In this document: in pieces, positions 33,664-40,839 of the stretch
How the letters are laid out: every line of letters starts with the position of its first letter
Position numbering within the stretch: position 1 is the first letter of the stretch
NCBI RefSeq assembly: GCF_007625205.1
Contig: NZ_VMNI01000010.1
Location: 186,001 to 250,000, forward strand
DNA length: 64,000 nucleotides
From: Denitromonas ohlonensis
GTDB taxonomy: Bacteria; Pseudomonadota; Gammaproteobacteria; Burkholderiales; Rhodocyclaceae
Direction: 5' to 3'
Notes under the pieces: generated by a model
What the model was told of the DNA's origin: nothing
Database searches by the model: none
Seen by the model: only the letters and a program-made list of their open reading frames with translations
Made by a program: the position numbers and the translations under genes

Positions 33664-33698
33664 TGAAAAGGCCGCAATCCCTTGCAGGACGCGGCCTT
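33664..33698 (-). terminator. Intrinsic terminator for the minus-strand DUF3085 unit
   Basis: On the minus strand AAGGCCGC and GCGGCCTT form an eight-bp stem, followed by TTCATT. It faces the plus-strand terminator at 33598, isolating the two opposed units. Confidence 0.65.
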
Positions 33699-33762
33699 CA
33701 ATCAACCCATCAACACCTTACCGTACCGGCTAGCCGGAGCGGGGGCTGGGAATGTGGGACGG

Positions 33763-34128
33763 TCAGATGCCCTTCCGCGTCGGCGCAACGGCCCGCAGCG
33801 ACAGGTGCGTTGCCGTGGCGGACACCTCGAGGTCGCCCTCGCCGCTCAGGATGAGCGCGAAAACGCCATCGTGCGGATCGAAGAACTCGCCGAAGTCGTC
33901 GCCACCGAACTCGGCGCGCGCCAGCTCCCACCAGTCATCGAACGCATCGATATCCGGATTGCAGCCCACGGCGTAGGCGACGAGCTGCTGGCGTCCATCG
34001 GGCCTGCGCTCGCCGCGCTCGGCTAGGAAGTACACGCCTTGATCCTTGACCAGGATGACGCGGCATTGGTTGACCACCGCCTCGGCAAGCACGGGCCGCA
34101 GGTCGGAGCCCTTGAATCGAACAGACAT
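33763..34128 (-). CDS. DUF3085 family ICE protein
   Basis: A 121-residue protein starting MSVRFKGSDLRPVLAEAV. The domain includes VNQCRVILVKDQGVYFLAERGERRPDGRQ and acidic DDWWELARAEFGGDDFGEFFD. The DUF3085 family occurs in plasmids and ICEs with unknown function. It follows the 265-residue gene by 65 bases in the same direction, and GGAGATC precedes the start. It is the last gene of its unit, followed by the minus-strand terminator. Confidence 0.82.
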   Translation of the reverse strand: MSVRFKGSDLRPVLAEAVVNQCRVILVKDQGVYFLAERGERRPDGRQQLVAYAVGCNPDIDAFDDWWELARAEFGGDDFGEFFDPHDGVFALILSGEGDLEVSATATHLSLRAVAPTRKGI

Positions 34129-34193
34129 GGATGTGATCTCCAGGGAAAGGAATGACGAGCCTCCCGCCGCGAGGACGAGAGGTCGCATGGAGG

Positions 34194-34991
34194 TCAGTGC
34201 CGGACAGACTTGCGGCCGGACAGGCATTGCACGCGAATGCGCTGCCAGTTCCCGTCGTCGATCAGCCGTTCCAGCGTCCCGCCGAGTGAGTCGAAGAACA
34301 CCTCATCGACTCGTTCGACCAGCTCGCCGTCGCGGTGCAGCTCCACCGCGTACAGGTCCGGCCCGCGCTTATACAGGACCGTGACCCGCCCCTGGAACTT
34401 CGCCGTGCTCACCGTGAAGCCAATGACTGGTGGTGTCGCGATGATGTCCTTGGGCAGCGGATCGACCCAGGTGAAGTCCCGCGCGCCGGCGTCCACCAGC
34501 AGGTGGGTGATGCGCCGGTAGCCGTCGGGAGCGGGCAACTGTTCCATCTGCTGGATCAGCGCCTGCAACTCGGGGCAGCGGGGGGCGGGGATCGGCAGCT
34601 TCGCCGGTGCGGAACCGAGCACGAACCGTTGCACCGTGTACGGCTTGCCGTCGGAAGCGAATGCGGTCTCTTCCTCGGGTGTGTCGGCGCGCAGGCCGTC
34701 GAAGCGGCGTCGGGCGTAGGGCTCGACGTGCACCTTGGCGCCCTCGTCGGGGACCTCGGTCACGAGCGCCCGGTCGAGCACCGCGAACTCGGCCCGCCCC
34801 GTCTTGACGACGATGGCCTCGTCGGTGGTGGCGATGACCTTGCCCTCGAAGGGCTTGGGATCGATATGGAAGCCCAGCGTCGAAACCTTGGGCTGGCCGT
34901 CGAAGATGTTGAACTTGAAGGTGCGGAAGTTGGAAGGCACATGGCCGTGGACGAGTGTCGGCATCTGTGCGCGGATGGCTTGGGTATCCAT
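34194..34991 (-). CDS. Hypothetical ICE protein, 265 residues
   Basis: A soluble protein of conserved ICE type (MDTQAIRAQMPTLVHGHVPSNFRTF), beta-rich and with no recognised motif; WVDPLPKDIIATPPVIGFTVSTA is in the C-terminal half. It starts the unit that includes DUF3085 and is preceded by a leader hairpin and structured motif copy 3. The stretch to 35272 upstream of the gene is non-coding apart from these signals. Confidence 0.72.
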   Translation of the reverse strand: MDTQAIRAQMPTLVHGHVPSNFRTFKFNIFDGQPKVSTLGFHIDPKPFEGKVIATTDEAIVVKTGRAEFAVLDRALVTEVPDEGAKVHVEPYARRRFDGLRADTPEEETAFASDGKPYTVQRFVLGSAPAKLPIPAPRCPELQALIQQMEQLPAPDGYRRITHLLVDAGARDFTWVDPLPKDIIATPPVIGFTVSTAKFQGRVTVLYKRGPDLYAVELHRDGELVERVDEVFFDSLGGTLERLIDDGNWQRIRVQCLSGRKSVRH

Positions 34992-35027
34992 GGGAACTCC
35001 TTGTGGCAACCAAGGGACTCCCGCCCG

Positions 35028-35047
35028 CAAGGGAGGCATGTCCCTTG
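35028..35047 (-). promoter_or_regulatory. Leader hairpin upstream of the 265-residue gene
   Basis: CAAGGGA pairs with TCCCTTG over six bases, about 37-57 bases before the start codon. A second short pair (GGACGC with GCGTCC) follows at 35072-35087. Confidence 0.45.
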
Positions 35048-35095
35048 AGGGTGAGGTGGATGGACGCGGCATGCGTCCGGTGAAGGAAACGACCA

Positions 35096-35168
35096 GCGCG
35101 GCGAACCGCACCGCAATCTCGAAGGTCTCGACTGCCTGGGCATGCTGCCGGCAACGCCAGCGAACATG
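35096..35168 (-). ncRNA. Structured ICE leader motif, copy 3
   Basis: Minus-strand order: A, GCTGGC-GTT-GCCGGC; linker AGCATGCCCAGG; B, GCAGTC with GATTGC; C, GTGCGG-TTCG-CCGCGC. Stem B differs from copies 1 and 4 on both sides yet pairs throughout (one G.U), which is the strongest compensatory example. It lies 105 bases upstream of the gene start. Confidence 0.65.
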
Positions 35169-35272
35169 CGGGAAGCGTGCGGCAGGCGCAGATGCCCGTC
35201 GTCCGGGAATCGGCAACCTGTCGTCACCGCCTTCCATGAAAAGGAAGAGCCCCGCATAGGGCTCGAAAGGGG

Positions 35273-35989
35273 CTACTCGTCGTCGTACAAGGGCAATCCG
35301 TACAGGACAGCCGCATCAGCATCGAACACCAGCATGCGAACGTCGGCGAGCGCAGCCAGGTGCAATACCTCCACGAGGGATTCCGGCATGCCTTTGGCCC
35401 GGTGTTCCTGCCGCAACTGCTCGGCGGTGATGCCCTCGACAAGCTGCAGGTTCGCATCCGTCCAGGGGGTGGCGATCAGCTTCACGCCGATCGCGGGGCT
35501 GTACGGGATTCGGAAGGCGACGAACAGAAAACCGCTCGGCGTGGCGATGTCCGCCAGTTCGGCGAGAAAGCGGCCCGCCTCGGCAGTGAGATGGGCACTG
35601 CTGATTTCCCAGCACCGGCTGTAGAAGCCCGTCTCGAAGCTCAGTTGCCGCACGACTTCCCGCGCGGCCTCCTCCGAGTAGGTGTCGCCGACGTGCACGG
35701 GCTGGCCGAAATCGTCGCCGCTGACGCCATAGACCACCGTGCGCACCACGCCCTCGGTCTGGCATTGAGCCTCCAAGTCTTCGGGAATGTCCTGGCCTTC
35801 GGTGATCAGGGCGAAGTCGTTGCTGAAGACGCAGGGGAAGAGTGCGACCTGGTCGTCGGGCAGATGTGCCTGGCTGGGATGCAGCGGGCGCCAGACCGGC
35901 GGGCAGTCGTCCTCGTAGGTGATGCACAGGGAGCGGTCGATGCGCAGGTTCTGGTAGCCGCGGAGGAAAGGGTTGGAACTTGGGGACAT
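35273..35989 (-). CDS. DUF5983-like ICE protein, 238 residues
   Basis: A soluble protein (MSPSSNPFLRGYQNLRIDRSL). It has a proline-rich N-terminal part, a central GVSGDDFGQPVHVGDTYSEEAA region and an acidic C-terminus (VRMLVFDADAAVLYGLPLYDDE) of the type seen in DUF5983 proteins of plasmids and ICEs. The function is unknown. It is preceded by a leader hairpin and follows the 130-residue gene in the same direction, with 164 bases between them. Confidence 0.7.
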   Translation of the reverse strand: MSPSSNPFLRGYQNLRIDRSLCITYEDDCPPVWRPLHPSQAHLPDDQVALFPCVFSNDFALITEGQDIPEDLEAQCQTEGVVRTVVYGVSGDDFGQPVHVGDTYSEEAAREVVRQLSFETGFYSRCWEISSAHLTAEAGRFLAELADIATPSGFLFVAFRIPYSPAIGVKLIATPWTDANLQLVEGITAEQLRQEHRAKGMPESLVEVLHLAALADVRMLVFDADAAVLYGLPLYDDE

Positions 35990-36027
35990 GGGCTTTCTCC
36001 ATCTGAGGAAGTGGAGCCCATTCCCCT

Positions 36028-36047
36028 GCTGGGGAGCAAGCCCCAGC
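36028..36047 (-). promoter_or_regulatory. Leader hairpin upstream of the DUF5983-like gene
   Basis: GCTGGGG pairs with CCCCAGC over six bases, with outer CCC/GGG possible. It lies 39-58 bases before the start codon. Confidence 0.55.
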
Positions 36048-36153
36048 GGGTGTCTGAAGAGATGTCGAGGACAAGAAGGGGCATGGCCCCGCATGGAGGC
36101 GCATGTCCCTCGTGGGTGGAAAAGGAAACGGGTTCCGAACAAGCGGATCGGGA

Positions 36154-36546
36154 TCACCAGCCGCTGTAGTTCAGCACCAGATCGGCGATGACCTTGCGGC
36201 GCTCCAGATCGAGACCTCCCAGATCGGAAAGCCCCTCGAACCCGCAACGCTTGAGCATCGCGCCGCCCTCGCGGGCGTTGTAGAAGCTCACCATGGCGGA
36301 CAGGAACATTCGCTGGCCGCCGCTGAGGACATCCAGGGCGTCGTTGAGCAACAGCACCTTGGGGCGCAGGTCCCACTTGCTGGTGGCGCGCTGCAGGCCT
36401 TCGGGCGTGCCGTCGCCGAACCACTCGGGGCCGGCGATTTCCGCACCGCGCTTCCACGCTTCGAAGAAGGCCCGCGGTGCTTCGGCGAAATGCCGTTCTT
36501 CCGCGGCAATCTGATCAAATACGTCCTGGGGCAAAGACTGGTTCAT
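36154..36546 (-). CDS. Hypothetical ICE protein, 130 residues
   Basis: A soluble, helix-rich protein (MNQSLPQDVFDQIAAEERHF), ending KVIADLVLNYSGW. FYNAREGGAMLKRCGFEGLSDLGGLDLERR is a probable conserved core. The gene starts 24 bases after the stop of the 83-residue gene, in the same direction. No function is recognised; it belongs to the accessory block by position. Confidence 0.7.
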   Translation of the reverse strand: MNQSLPQDVFDQIAAEERHFAEAPRAFFEAWKRGAEIAGPEWFGDGTPEGLQRATSKWDLRPKVLLLNDALDVLSGGQRMFLSAMVSFYNAREGGAMLKRCGFEGLSDLGGLDLERRKVIADLVLNYSGW

Positions 36547-36570
36547 GAAATGGCTCCTGGTAAGTGGAGG

Positions 36571-36822
36571 TCAGGGGTGGATGCGTTGCTGCCAGCGACC
36601 TGTTGCCAGGGCGTGCTCAGCGGCGTGGTGCGAGAAGAAGTACTCGACGGACTCTCGGGACACCGGGCCGTCTTCATCGGCGGTGCCGATGTAGTGGCCG
36701 GCGGCGCCGTGGTGCACCTGCAGGGGCAGGCGCTTGCCCGTGCAGGCCAGGGCCAGATAGCCAATGGCTGCGGCACGGGCCTGTGCGGCACTCAGGGGCG
36801 TCGATGCGGATGCAAGGGACAT
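36571..36822 (-). CDS. Hypothetical ICE protein, 83 residues
   Basis: A short protein (MSLASASTPLSAAQARAAAIG) ending ATGRWQQRIHP. HHGAAGHYIGTADEDGPVSRESVEYFFSHHAAE is in the middle. It is the first gene of a unit with the 130-residue and DUF5983-like genes, preceded by a leader hairpin and structured motif copy 4. GGAGAACCCC precedes the ATG. The function is unknown. Confidence 0.65.
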   Translation of the reverse strand: MSLASASTPLSAAQARAAAIGYLALACTGKRLPLQVHHGAAGHYIGTADEDGPVSRESVEYFFSHHAAEHALATGRWQQRIHP

Positions 36823-36865
36823 GGGGTTCTCCTGGCTGAAGGACCGGGAGCTCCACACCCAGACG

Positions 36866-36884
36866 GGAGAGGAAACCTCCCGAA
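36866..36884 (-). promoter_or_regulatory. Leader hairpin upstream of the 83-residue gene
   Basis: CGGGAG pairs with CTCCCG over seven bases, with outer ACCC and GGGT offset by two or three bases. It is 44-62 bases before the start codon. Confidence 0.5.
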
Positions 36885-36959
36885 GGGTTGAACACGAACG
36901 GCATCGGCGTCGGGAAGACGCTCGTCCGCGGTGGGCGATGCGAAGCGGACTGGTTCGAT

Positions 36960-37035
36960 CCACGCGGCGAACCGCGTGGCAGCCTTGAAGACCGGAGCTG
37001 CCAAGGCATGGTGCTGACGACCGTCAGCAGCGCAT
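36960..37035 (-). ncRNA. Structured ICE leader motif, copy 4
   Basis: Minus-strand order: A, GCTGAC-GGTC-GTCAGC; linker ACCATGCCTTGG; B, GGCAGC with GCTGCC; C, CCACGCGG-TTCG-CCGCGTGG. It lies 138 bases upstream of the gene start and has the longest stem C. The B loop contains GTCTTCAA. Confidence 0.62.
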
Positions 37036-37353
37036 GACGCAGGATGGACGCGACGCATCACTAGCGTCTTCGGGGAATGCGCATCACACAGGGGCCGCTT
37101 TGAGGTTGCGCGACACCGATCAGGATCAGGCAAAGACCAGTAGGCCGAAGGCCCTTGAGCCTTCAGCCGGAGAAGAGAGAAACCACCTGTGGGCTGTGGC
37201 AGTCCCGGCCGTCGTGAAAGCCGCTCGCTGCGTCAGCAATCGCACGCGACCCGTGTCGTGGCTGGGGTCGACATCCTTCGGCACACATCCGCGCACAAAG
37301 GGAGCCCGTTGTTCCGCCGGCGGGCACCGGCACCGAATACCGTCGACCCGAGG

Positions 37354-37403
37354 GGTCTCCTGACGGCTCGCCACGGCACAGGTCGGCCAGGCGTCAGGAG
37401 ACC
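37354..37403. repeat. Perfect 12-bp inverted repeat in the topB downstream gap
   Basis: GGTCTCCTGACG (37354-37365) is the exact reverse complement of CGTCAGGAGACC (37392-37403). The spacer is 26 bases. Confidence 0.7.
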
Positions 37404-37474
37404 GCTCGTCATCGACGGGAGCACCTCGATCAATGGAGTCGCGGCAGACGCGATTCGCGGAGGAACGACCTTCT

Positions 37475-37507
37475 CGTCTCGCGGGCCCGTCGCGGGACCG
37501 CGAGACG
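37475..37507. repeat. 15-bp hairpin in the topB downstream gap
   Basis: CGTCTCGCGGGCCCG and CGGGACCGCGAGACG pair with one mismatch across a three-base loop. With the neighbouring repeat this gives a compact structured region with no gene. Confidence 0.7.
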
Positions 37508-37611
37508 TGCACACCGTTGCAGAAGGGCGCGTGTGCTGGGGAATCCCGCGGGCTGCGGGAGGTTGGCCCCACCGTCGGAAACGGCCGGCGTGGCGAAGGG
37601 ATTCGTCGGCG

Positions 37612-39627
37612 TCAGGACGCCTTGCGGGAGGCGCGCTGCTTGCGCGGCGCGCCTCGCTTGCCCGTCGAGGTGTCGATCGGGAGCGTTCCCTTGCAGTCCG
37701 GGTAACGGCTGCATGACCAGAAAGCACCACTCTTGCCGGTGCGCTGGCGCATCGGCGCGCCGCACTGCGGGCAGGATGGCGATGGCGGCAGCTTGATGGC
37801 GAGTGTCGCGCCACGGTACTGCTGCACGAGTTGGGCCACCCAGACGGATTGCTTGGTGATGAAGGTGTCCAGAGTCATCTGGCCGGCTTCGATCATGTCC
37901 AGCGCCTGCTCCCAGACCGCCGTCGTGCCCGGATCGGCAATGGCCGACGGCACGGTGTCGATCAGCGTAAAGGCCGCATCCGAGGCGCGGACGGCGCGGC
38001 CCTTCTTCAGCAGATAGCCACGGCCGAGCAGGCCGCTGATGATGTTGGCGCGCGTGGCCTCGGTGCCGATGCCCGTCGTCTCCTTGAGCTTCTGCTTCAG
38101 GCGCGGGTCGGTGACGAACTTGGCGACGCCCTTCATGGCCATGACCAGCTCGCCCTGCGTGTAGGGCTTGGGCGGCAGGGTCTTCAGCGCCTTCAGATCG
38201 ACATTGCCAACCTGGCAGGACAAGCCAGCTCGCAGTGCCGGCAGAACCTGACTGCGCTGCGCGTCGTCTCCATCCGCATCGCTTTCCTCCGGCGCCGCCA
38301 GCACCTGGCGCCAGCCGGCCACGGCGATCTGCTTGCCTACGGCCTGCAGCGACTGCCCGCCGCATGCGAGCTGCGCCACCGTTCGATCGAACTCATGGTG
38401 CGGCAGGAACTGCGCCAGATAGTGCGCGCGGATCAGCCGGTAGACGGCCTGTTCCTTGTCGTTCATGGCCGACAGGTTGGCCGGTTCCAGCGTCGGGATG
38501 ATGCCGTGGTGCGCCGTGACCTTGGCGTCATTCCAGGCGCGCGAGCGCTGGGTTGGATCAAGGCGGTCGATCAACAGGCACAGGCCGGGATCGGTCTTGA
38601 CCAGGCTGTCGAGGACGGTCGGCACCTCGGCCAGCATGCTCTCGGGCAGGTAGCTCGAATCGGAGCGTGGATAAGTCGTCGCCTTGTGCGTCTCGTACAG
38701 CGCCTGGGCGATGTCCAGCGTCTCCTGAACGTCCAGGCCCAACTGCTTGGAACACACCTCCTGCAGCGTGCCCAGGTCGAATGGCAGCGGCGGACCTTCG
38801 CGCACCCGCTCCGTCTCGACCGACACCACCTGGGCGCAGCCGGCGGCGCGTATGCGGTCCGCGGCGTGTTGAGCGACCGGCTGCTGCAGACAACGGCCAG
38901 CATCGTCCGTACAGCCTTGCGGCGGCGTCCAGCTCGCCGTGAAGGACTGCCCCGCGCGGGACAGTGCCACCTCGACGGCCCAGAACGGGACCGAGACGAA
39001 GCGGGCGATCTCGCGGTCGCGATCCACCACCAGCTTCAGCGTCGGCGTCTGCACCCGGCCCACCGACAGCACGCCGGTGTAGCCGGCCTGTCGCCCGAGC
39101 AGCGTGAACAGCCGGCTCAGGTTCATGCCGATCAGCCAGTCGGCACGCGAACGGGCCAGGGCCGAGTAGTAAAGCGGCAATGTCTCGGCCGATGGCTTCA
39201 ACGCGCCCAGTGCCTTGCGGATCGACGCATCGTTGAGCGCCGACAGCCACAGGCGCTGGATCGGTCCGCGGTAGCCGCACAGCGCGAGGATCTCGCGGGC
39301 GATCATCTCGCCTTCGCGGTCCGCATCGGTAGCGATCACCAACTCACTGGCCTGACCGACGAGTTGTCTGACGATCTTGAATTGCGCAGCGGTCGCAGCC
39401 TTGGGTTCGACGCGCCAGCGCTCGGGAAGGATGGGCAGGTGCTCGATGGTCCAGCGCTTGTAGCGCTCGTCATAACCCTCGGGCGGAACCGCTTCGACCA
39501 GATGACCGATGCACCAGGTCACGACGATACCCGCGCCGCTGTAGCAGCCGGAACCACGCTGGCCCGCTCCCAGCACGCGGGCGATGTCCTTGCCTTGCGA
39601 AGGCTTCTCGCACAGGAACACGCGCAT
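37612..39627 (-). CDS. topB: DNA topoisomerase III
   Basis: A 671-residue type IA topoisomerase. The Toprim domain has FLCEKPSQGKDIA (residues 4-16) and VIATDADREGEMIA near 97-110. The GVLSVGRVQTPTL box is near 190 and the active tyrosine lies in TYPRSDSSYLPES near 335. A C-terminal four-cysteine zinc ribbon (CPQCGAPM...CSRYPDC) is near 625-650. The gene is a hallmark of PFGI-1/ICEclc-type cores. It lies 282 bases downstream of ssb, and the palindrome at 39838 sits in that gap. Confidence 0.93.
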   Translation of the reverse strand: MRVFLCEKPSQGKDIARVLGAGQRGSGCYSGAGIVVTWCIGHLVEAVPPEGYDERYKRWTIEHLPILPERWRVEPKAATAAQFKIVRQLVGQASELVIATDADREGEMIAREILALCGYRGPIQRLWLSALNDASIRKALGALKPSAETLPLYYSALARSRADWLIGMNLSRLFTLLGRQAGYTGVLSVGRVQTPTLKLVVDRDREIARFVSVPFWAVEVALSRAGQSFTASWTPPQGCTDDAGRCLQQPVAQHAADRIRAAGCAQVVSVETERVREGPPLPFDLGTLQEVCSKQLGLDVQETLDIAQALYETHKATTYPRSDSSYLPESMLAEVPTVLDSLVKTDPGLCLLIDRLDPTQRSRAWNDAKVTAHHGIIPTLEPANLSAMNDKEQAVYRLIRAHYLAQFLPHHEFDRTVAQLACGGQSLQAVGKQIAVAGWRQVLAAPEESDADGDDAQRSQVLPALRAGLSCQVGNVDLKALKTLPPKPYTQGELVMAMKGVAKFVTDPRLKQKLKETTGIGTEATRANIISGLLGRGYLLKKGRAVRASDAAFTLIDTVPSAIADPGTTAVWEQALDMIEAGQMTLDTFITKQSVWVAQLVQQYRGATLAIKLPPSPSCPQCGAPMRQRTGKSGAFWSCSRYPDCKGTLPIDTSTGKRGAPRKQRASRKAS

Positions 39628-39837
39628 GAAGCCTCCTCGGGACAGTGCGGTGCATCAGATGGGCAACAGCATGGCTGGGCCAGGAGAGACCGGCCGCAAG
39701 GAAGTCGGACGGCCTGGGCACCGAATTGTGATCGGCGGGGGAGTGATCTCCGCAGCGGTTCGCACGAATCGCGGCGGCATGAAGGGCGGGAGATTGGTTT
39801 CGGGAGGGCGGCTGGAACTCGGCGGACCACTGTGGAA

Positions 39838-39854
39838 CTATCCCCAGGGGATAG
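39838..39854. promoter_or_regulatory. ICE palindrome TATCCCC-A-GGGGATA, copy upstream of topB
   Basis: CTATCCCCAGGGGATAG is symmetrical around a central A. It lies 211 bases upstream of the topB start and 55 bases after the ssb stop. The remaining 39628-39909 interval has no gene. Confidence 0.6.
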
Positions 39855-39909
39855 CCCACTGGTGCATGGCGGGCGTCTGACGGTTGCTACAGCCGCCCGC
39901 GATGATCGG

Positions 39910-40293
39910 CTACTGTCCGCCGGTCGGCTTGGCGCTGAGCGCCACCGACTCGACGCGGTACGGCAGGATGCCCACGCGCCGGGCCTCGACCTTGAAGGTT
40001 TCGCGCTCGTTCTCGTCGGCGTCCTCCCATTCGTCGCGCACGGTGCGGCCCTCGACCAACACCCGCATGCCCTTCTGGTACAGCGACTGCCAGTGCGCGG
40101 CATCGCGATGCCACAGCTCGACCGGTGCCCAGAAACCGCCGCGGTCCTCGTACTCGCCGTCCTTCTTCGGGATCGGGTTGTCGAAATAGACGTTCAGGCG
40201 CAGCAGCCGGCGCGGCTCGTCGTTGCCGTTGGGGAATTCGCGGTAGTCCGGCGCAGAACCGATGTTGCCCTCGCCGACGAAGTGCGTGCTCAT
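39910..40293 (-). CDS. ssb: Single-stranded DNA-binding protein (ICE type)
   Basis: A 127-residue OB-fold SSB (MSTHFVGEGNIGSAPDYREF). RLLRLNVYFDNPIPKKDGEYEDRGGF and the MRVLVEGRTVRDEWED core are typical. It lacks the acidic DDDIPF tail of housekeeping SSB proteins, as in ICE-encoded SSBs. It lies between topB and the DUF3158 gene, in the conserved core order. Confidence 0.9.
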   Translation of the reverse strand: MSTHFVGEGNIGSAPDYREFPNGNDEPRRLLRLNVYFDNPIPKKDGEYEDRGGFWAPVELWHRDAAHWQSLYQKGMRVLVEGRTVRDEWEDADENERETFKVEARRVGILPYRVESVALSAKPTGGQ

Positions 40294-40329
40294 GGTGACT
40301 CCTTGGTGGTGGGTGGAACGGACCGCGGC

Positions 40330-40839
40330 TTACCCGCGGACACGCCGCAGGTAAGCCGCTTCGGCCTGGGCGGCCTTGCTGGCGCATTCCAGGGCTTGGT
40401 GGGCGATGCTGTGGGTCAGGCTGACCTGCATGTTCAGCACGATGCGCTGCAGTTCGATCGCGTACAGCTCGTCGATTAGCGAGGCCGGCGTCGCGGGGCT
40501 GGCAAGCAAGGCCTCCCACAACGCTACGCCCATTGCTGAGCGGTCGAGGTTGCGCCAGCGCAGGAAGGCCGTCCCTGCGCCAGTCGTCTGCTGGGCCAGT
40601 TGCACATCGAGCAGGCTGAACGGATAGGCCCGCGCCTGGGGCAACACCTGGCGCTGTGCCAGAGCGATCAACCCGTCGCGCAGTGCACTGCACTGGTTGG
40701 TCCAGATCTCCAGACTCCCCTTACCTTTAAAGGGCTGTAAAAGGCCTTTTAGGTAGCCTGCGTGTTCCAGCCGCTGGAAGTCCGCCTGTACCAGCGGAAT
40801 GAAGCGCGCCGGACGGCCGGAAGAAGCGGTCGCCGTCAT
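40330..40839 (-). CDS. DUF3158 family ICE protein
   Basis: A 169-residue protein (MTATASSGRPARFIPLVQAD). GYLKGLLQPFKGKGSLEIWTNQC is the DUF3158 hallmark region. The family is ICE-specific with unknown function. It overlaps the PFL_4669-family gene by four bases (ATGA), so the two are translationally coupled, and lies 36 bases upstream of ssb. Confidence 0.87.
   Translation of the reverse strand: MTATASSGRPARFIPLVQADFQRLEHAGYLKGLLQPFKGKGSLEIWTNQCSALRDGLIALAQRQVLPQARAYPFSLLDVQLAQQTTGAGTAFLRWRNLDRSAMGVALWEALLASPATPASLIDELYAIELQRIVLNMQVSLTHSIAHQALECASKAAQAEAAYLRRVRG

Larger units (their letters stand above)
33567..33736. repeat. Imperfect 28-bp inverted repeat with GGCTAGCC ends around two terminators
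   Basis: The left arm (33567-33594, CGGCTAGCCGGTAAC then TTAAGGTGTTGAT) is matched by the reverse complement of 33709-33736 with about three differences. The unit CGGCTAGCCG is itself a palindrome. The arrangement could be an attachment or recombination remnant, or an element enclosing both terminators. Confidence 0.6.
33275..33762. other. Gene-free interval right of the defence pair
   Basis: No convincing gene is present. It holds an inverted repeat pair with palindromic ends and two facing terminators, described separately. It may contain the right boundary of the cassette. Confidence 0.55.
36823..37611. other. 789-bp gene-free interval between the accessory block and topB
   Basis: Only spurious ORFs cover this stretch. 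It contains a leader hairpin (36866-36884), structured motif copy 4, and two strong inverted repeats (37354-37403 and 37475-37507). It is one of the longer non-coding gaps in the ICE part and is a candidate for a transfer-origin or regulatory region. Confidence 0.6.

Noticed and set aside
37189-37716. Possible genes in the topB downstream gap
   Set aside because: All frames are Arg/Gly/Pro-rich without ribosome sites or recognisable motifs, so the gap is reported as non-coding with inverted repeats.
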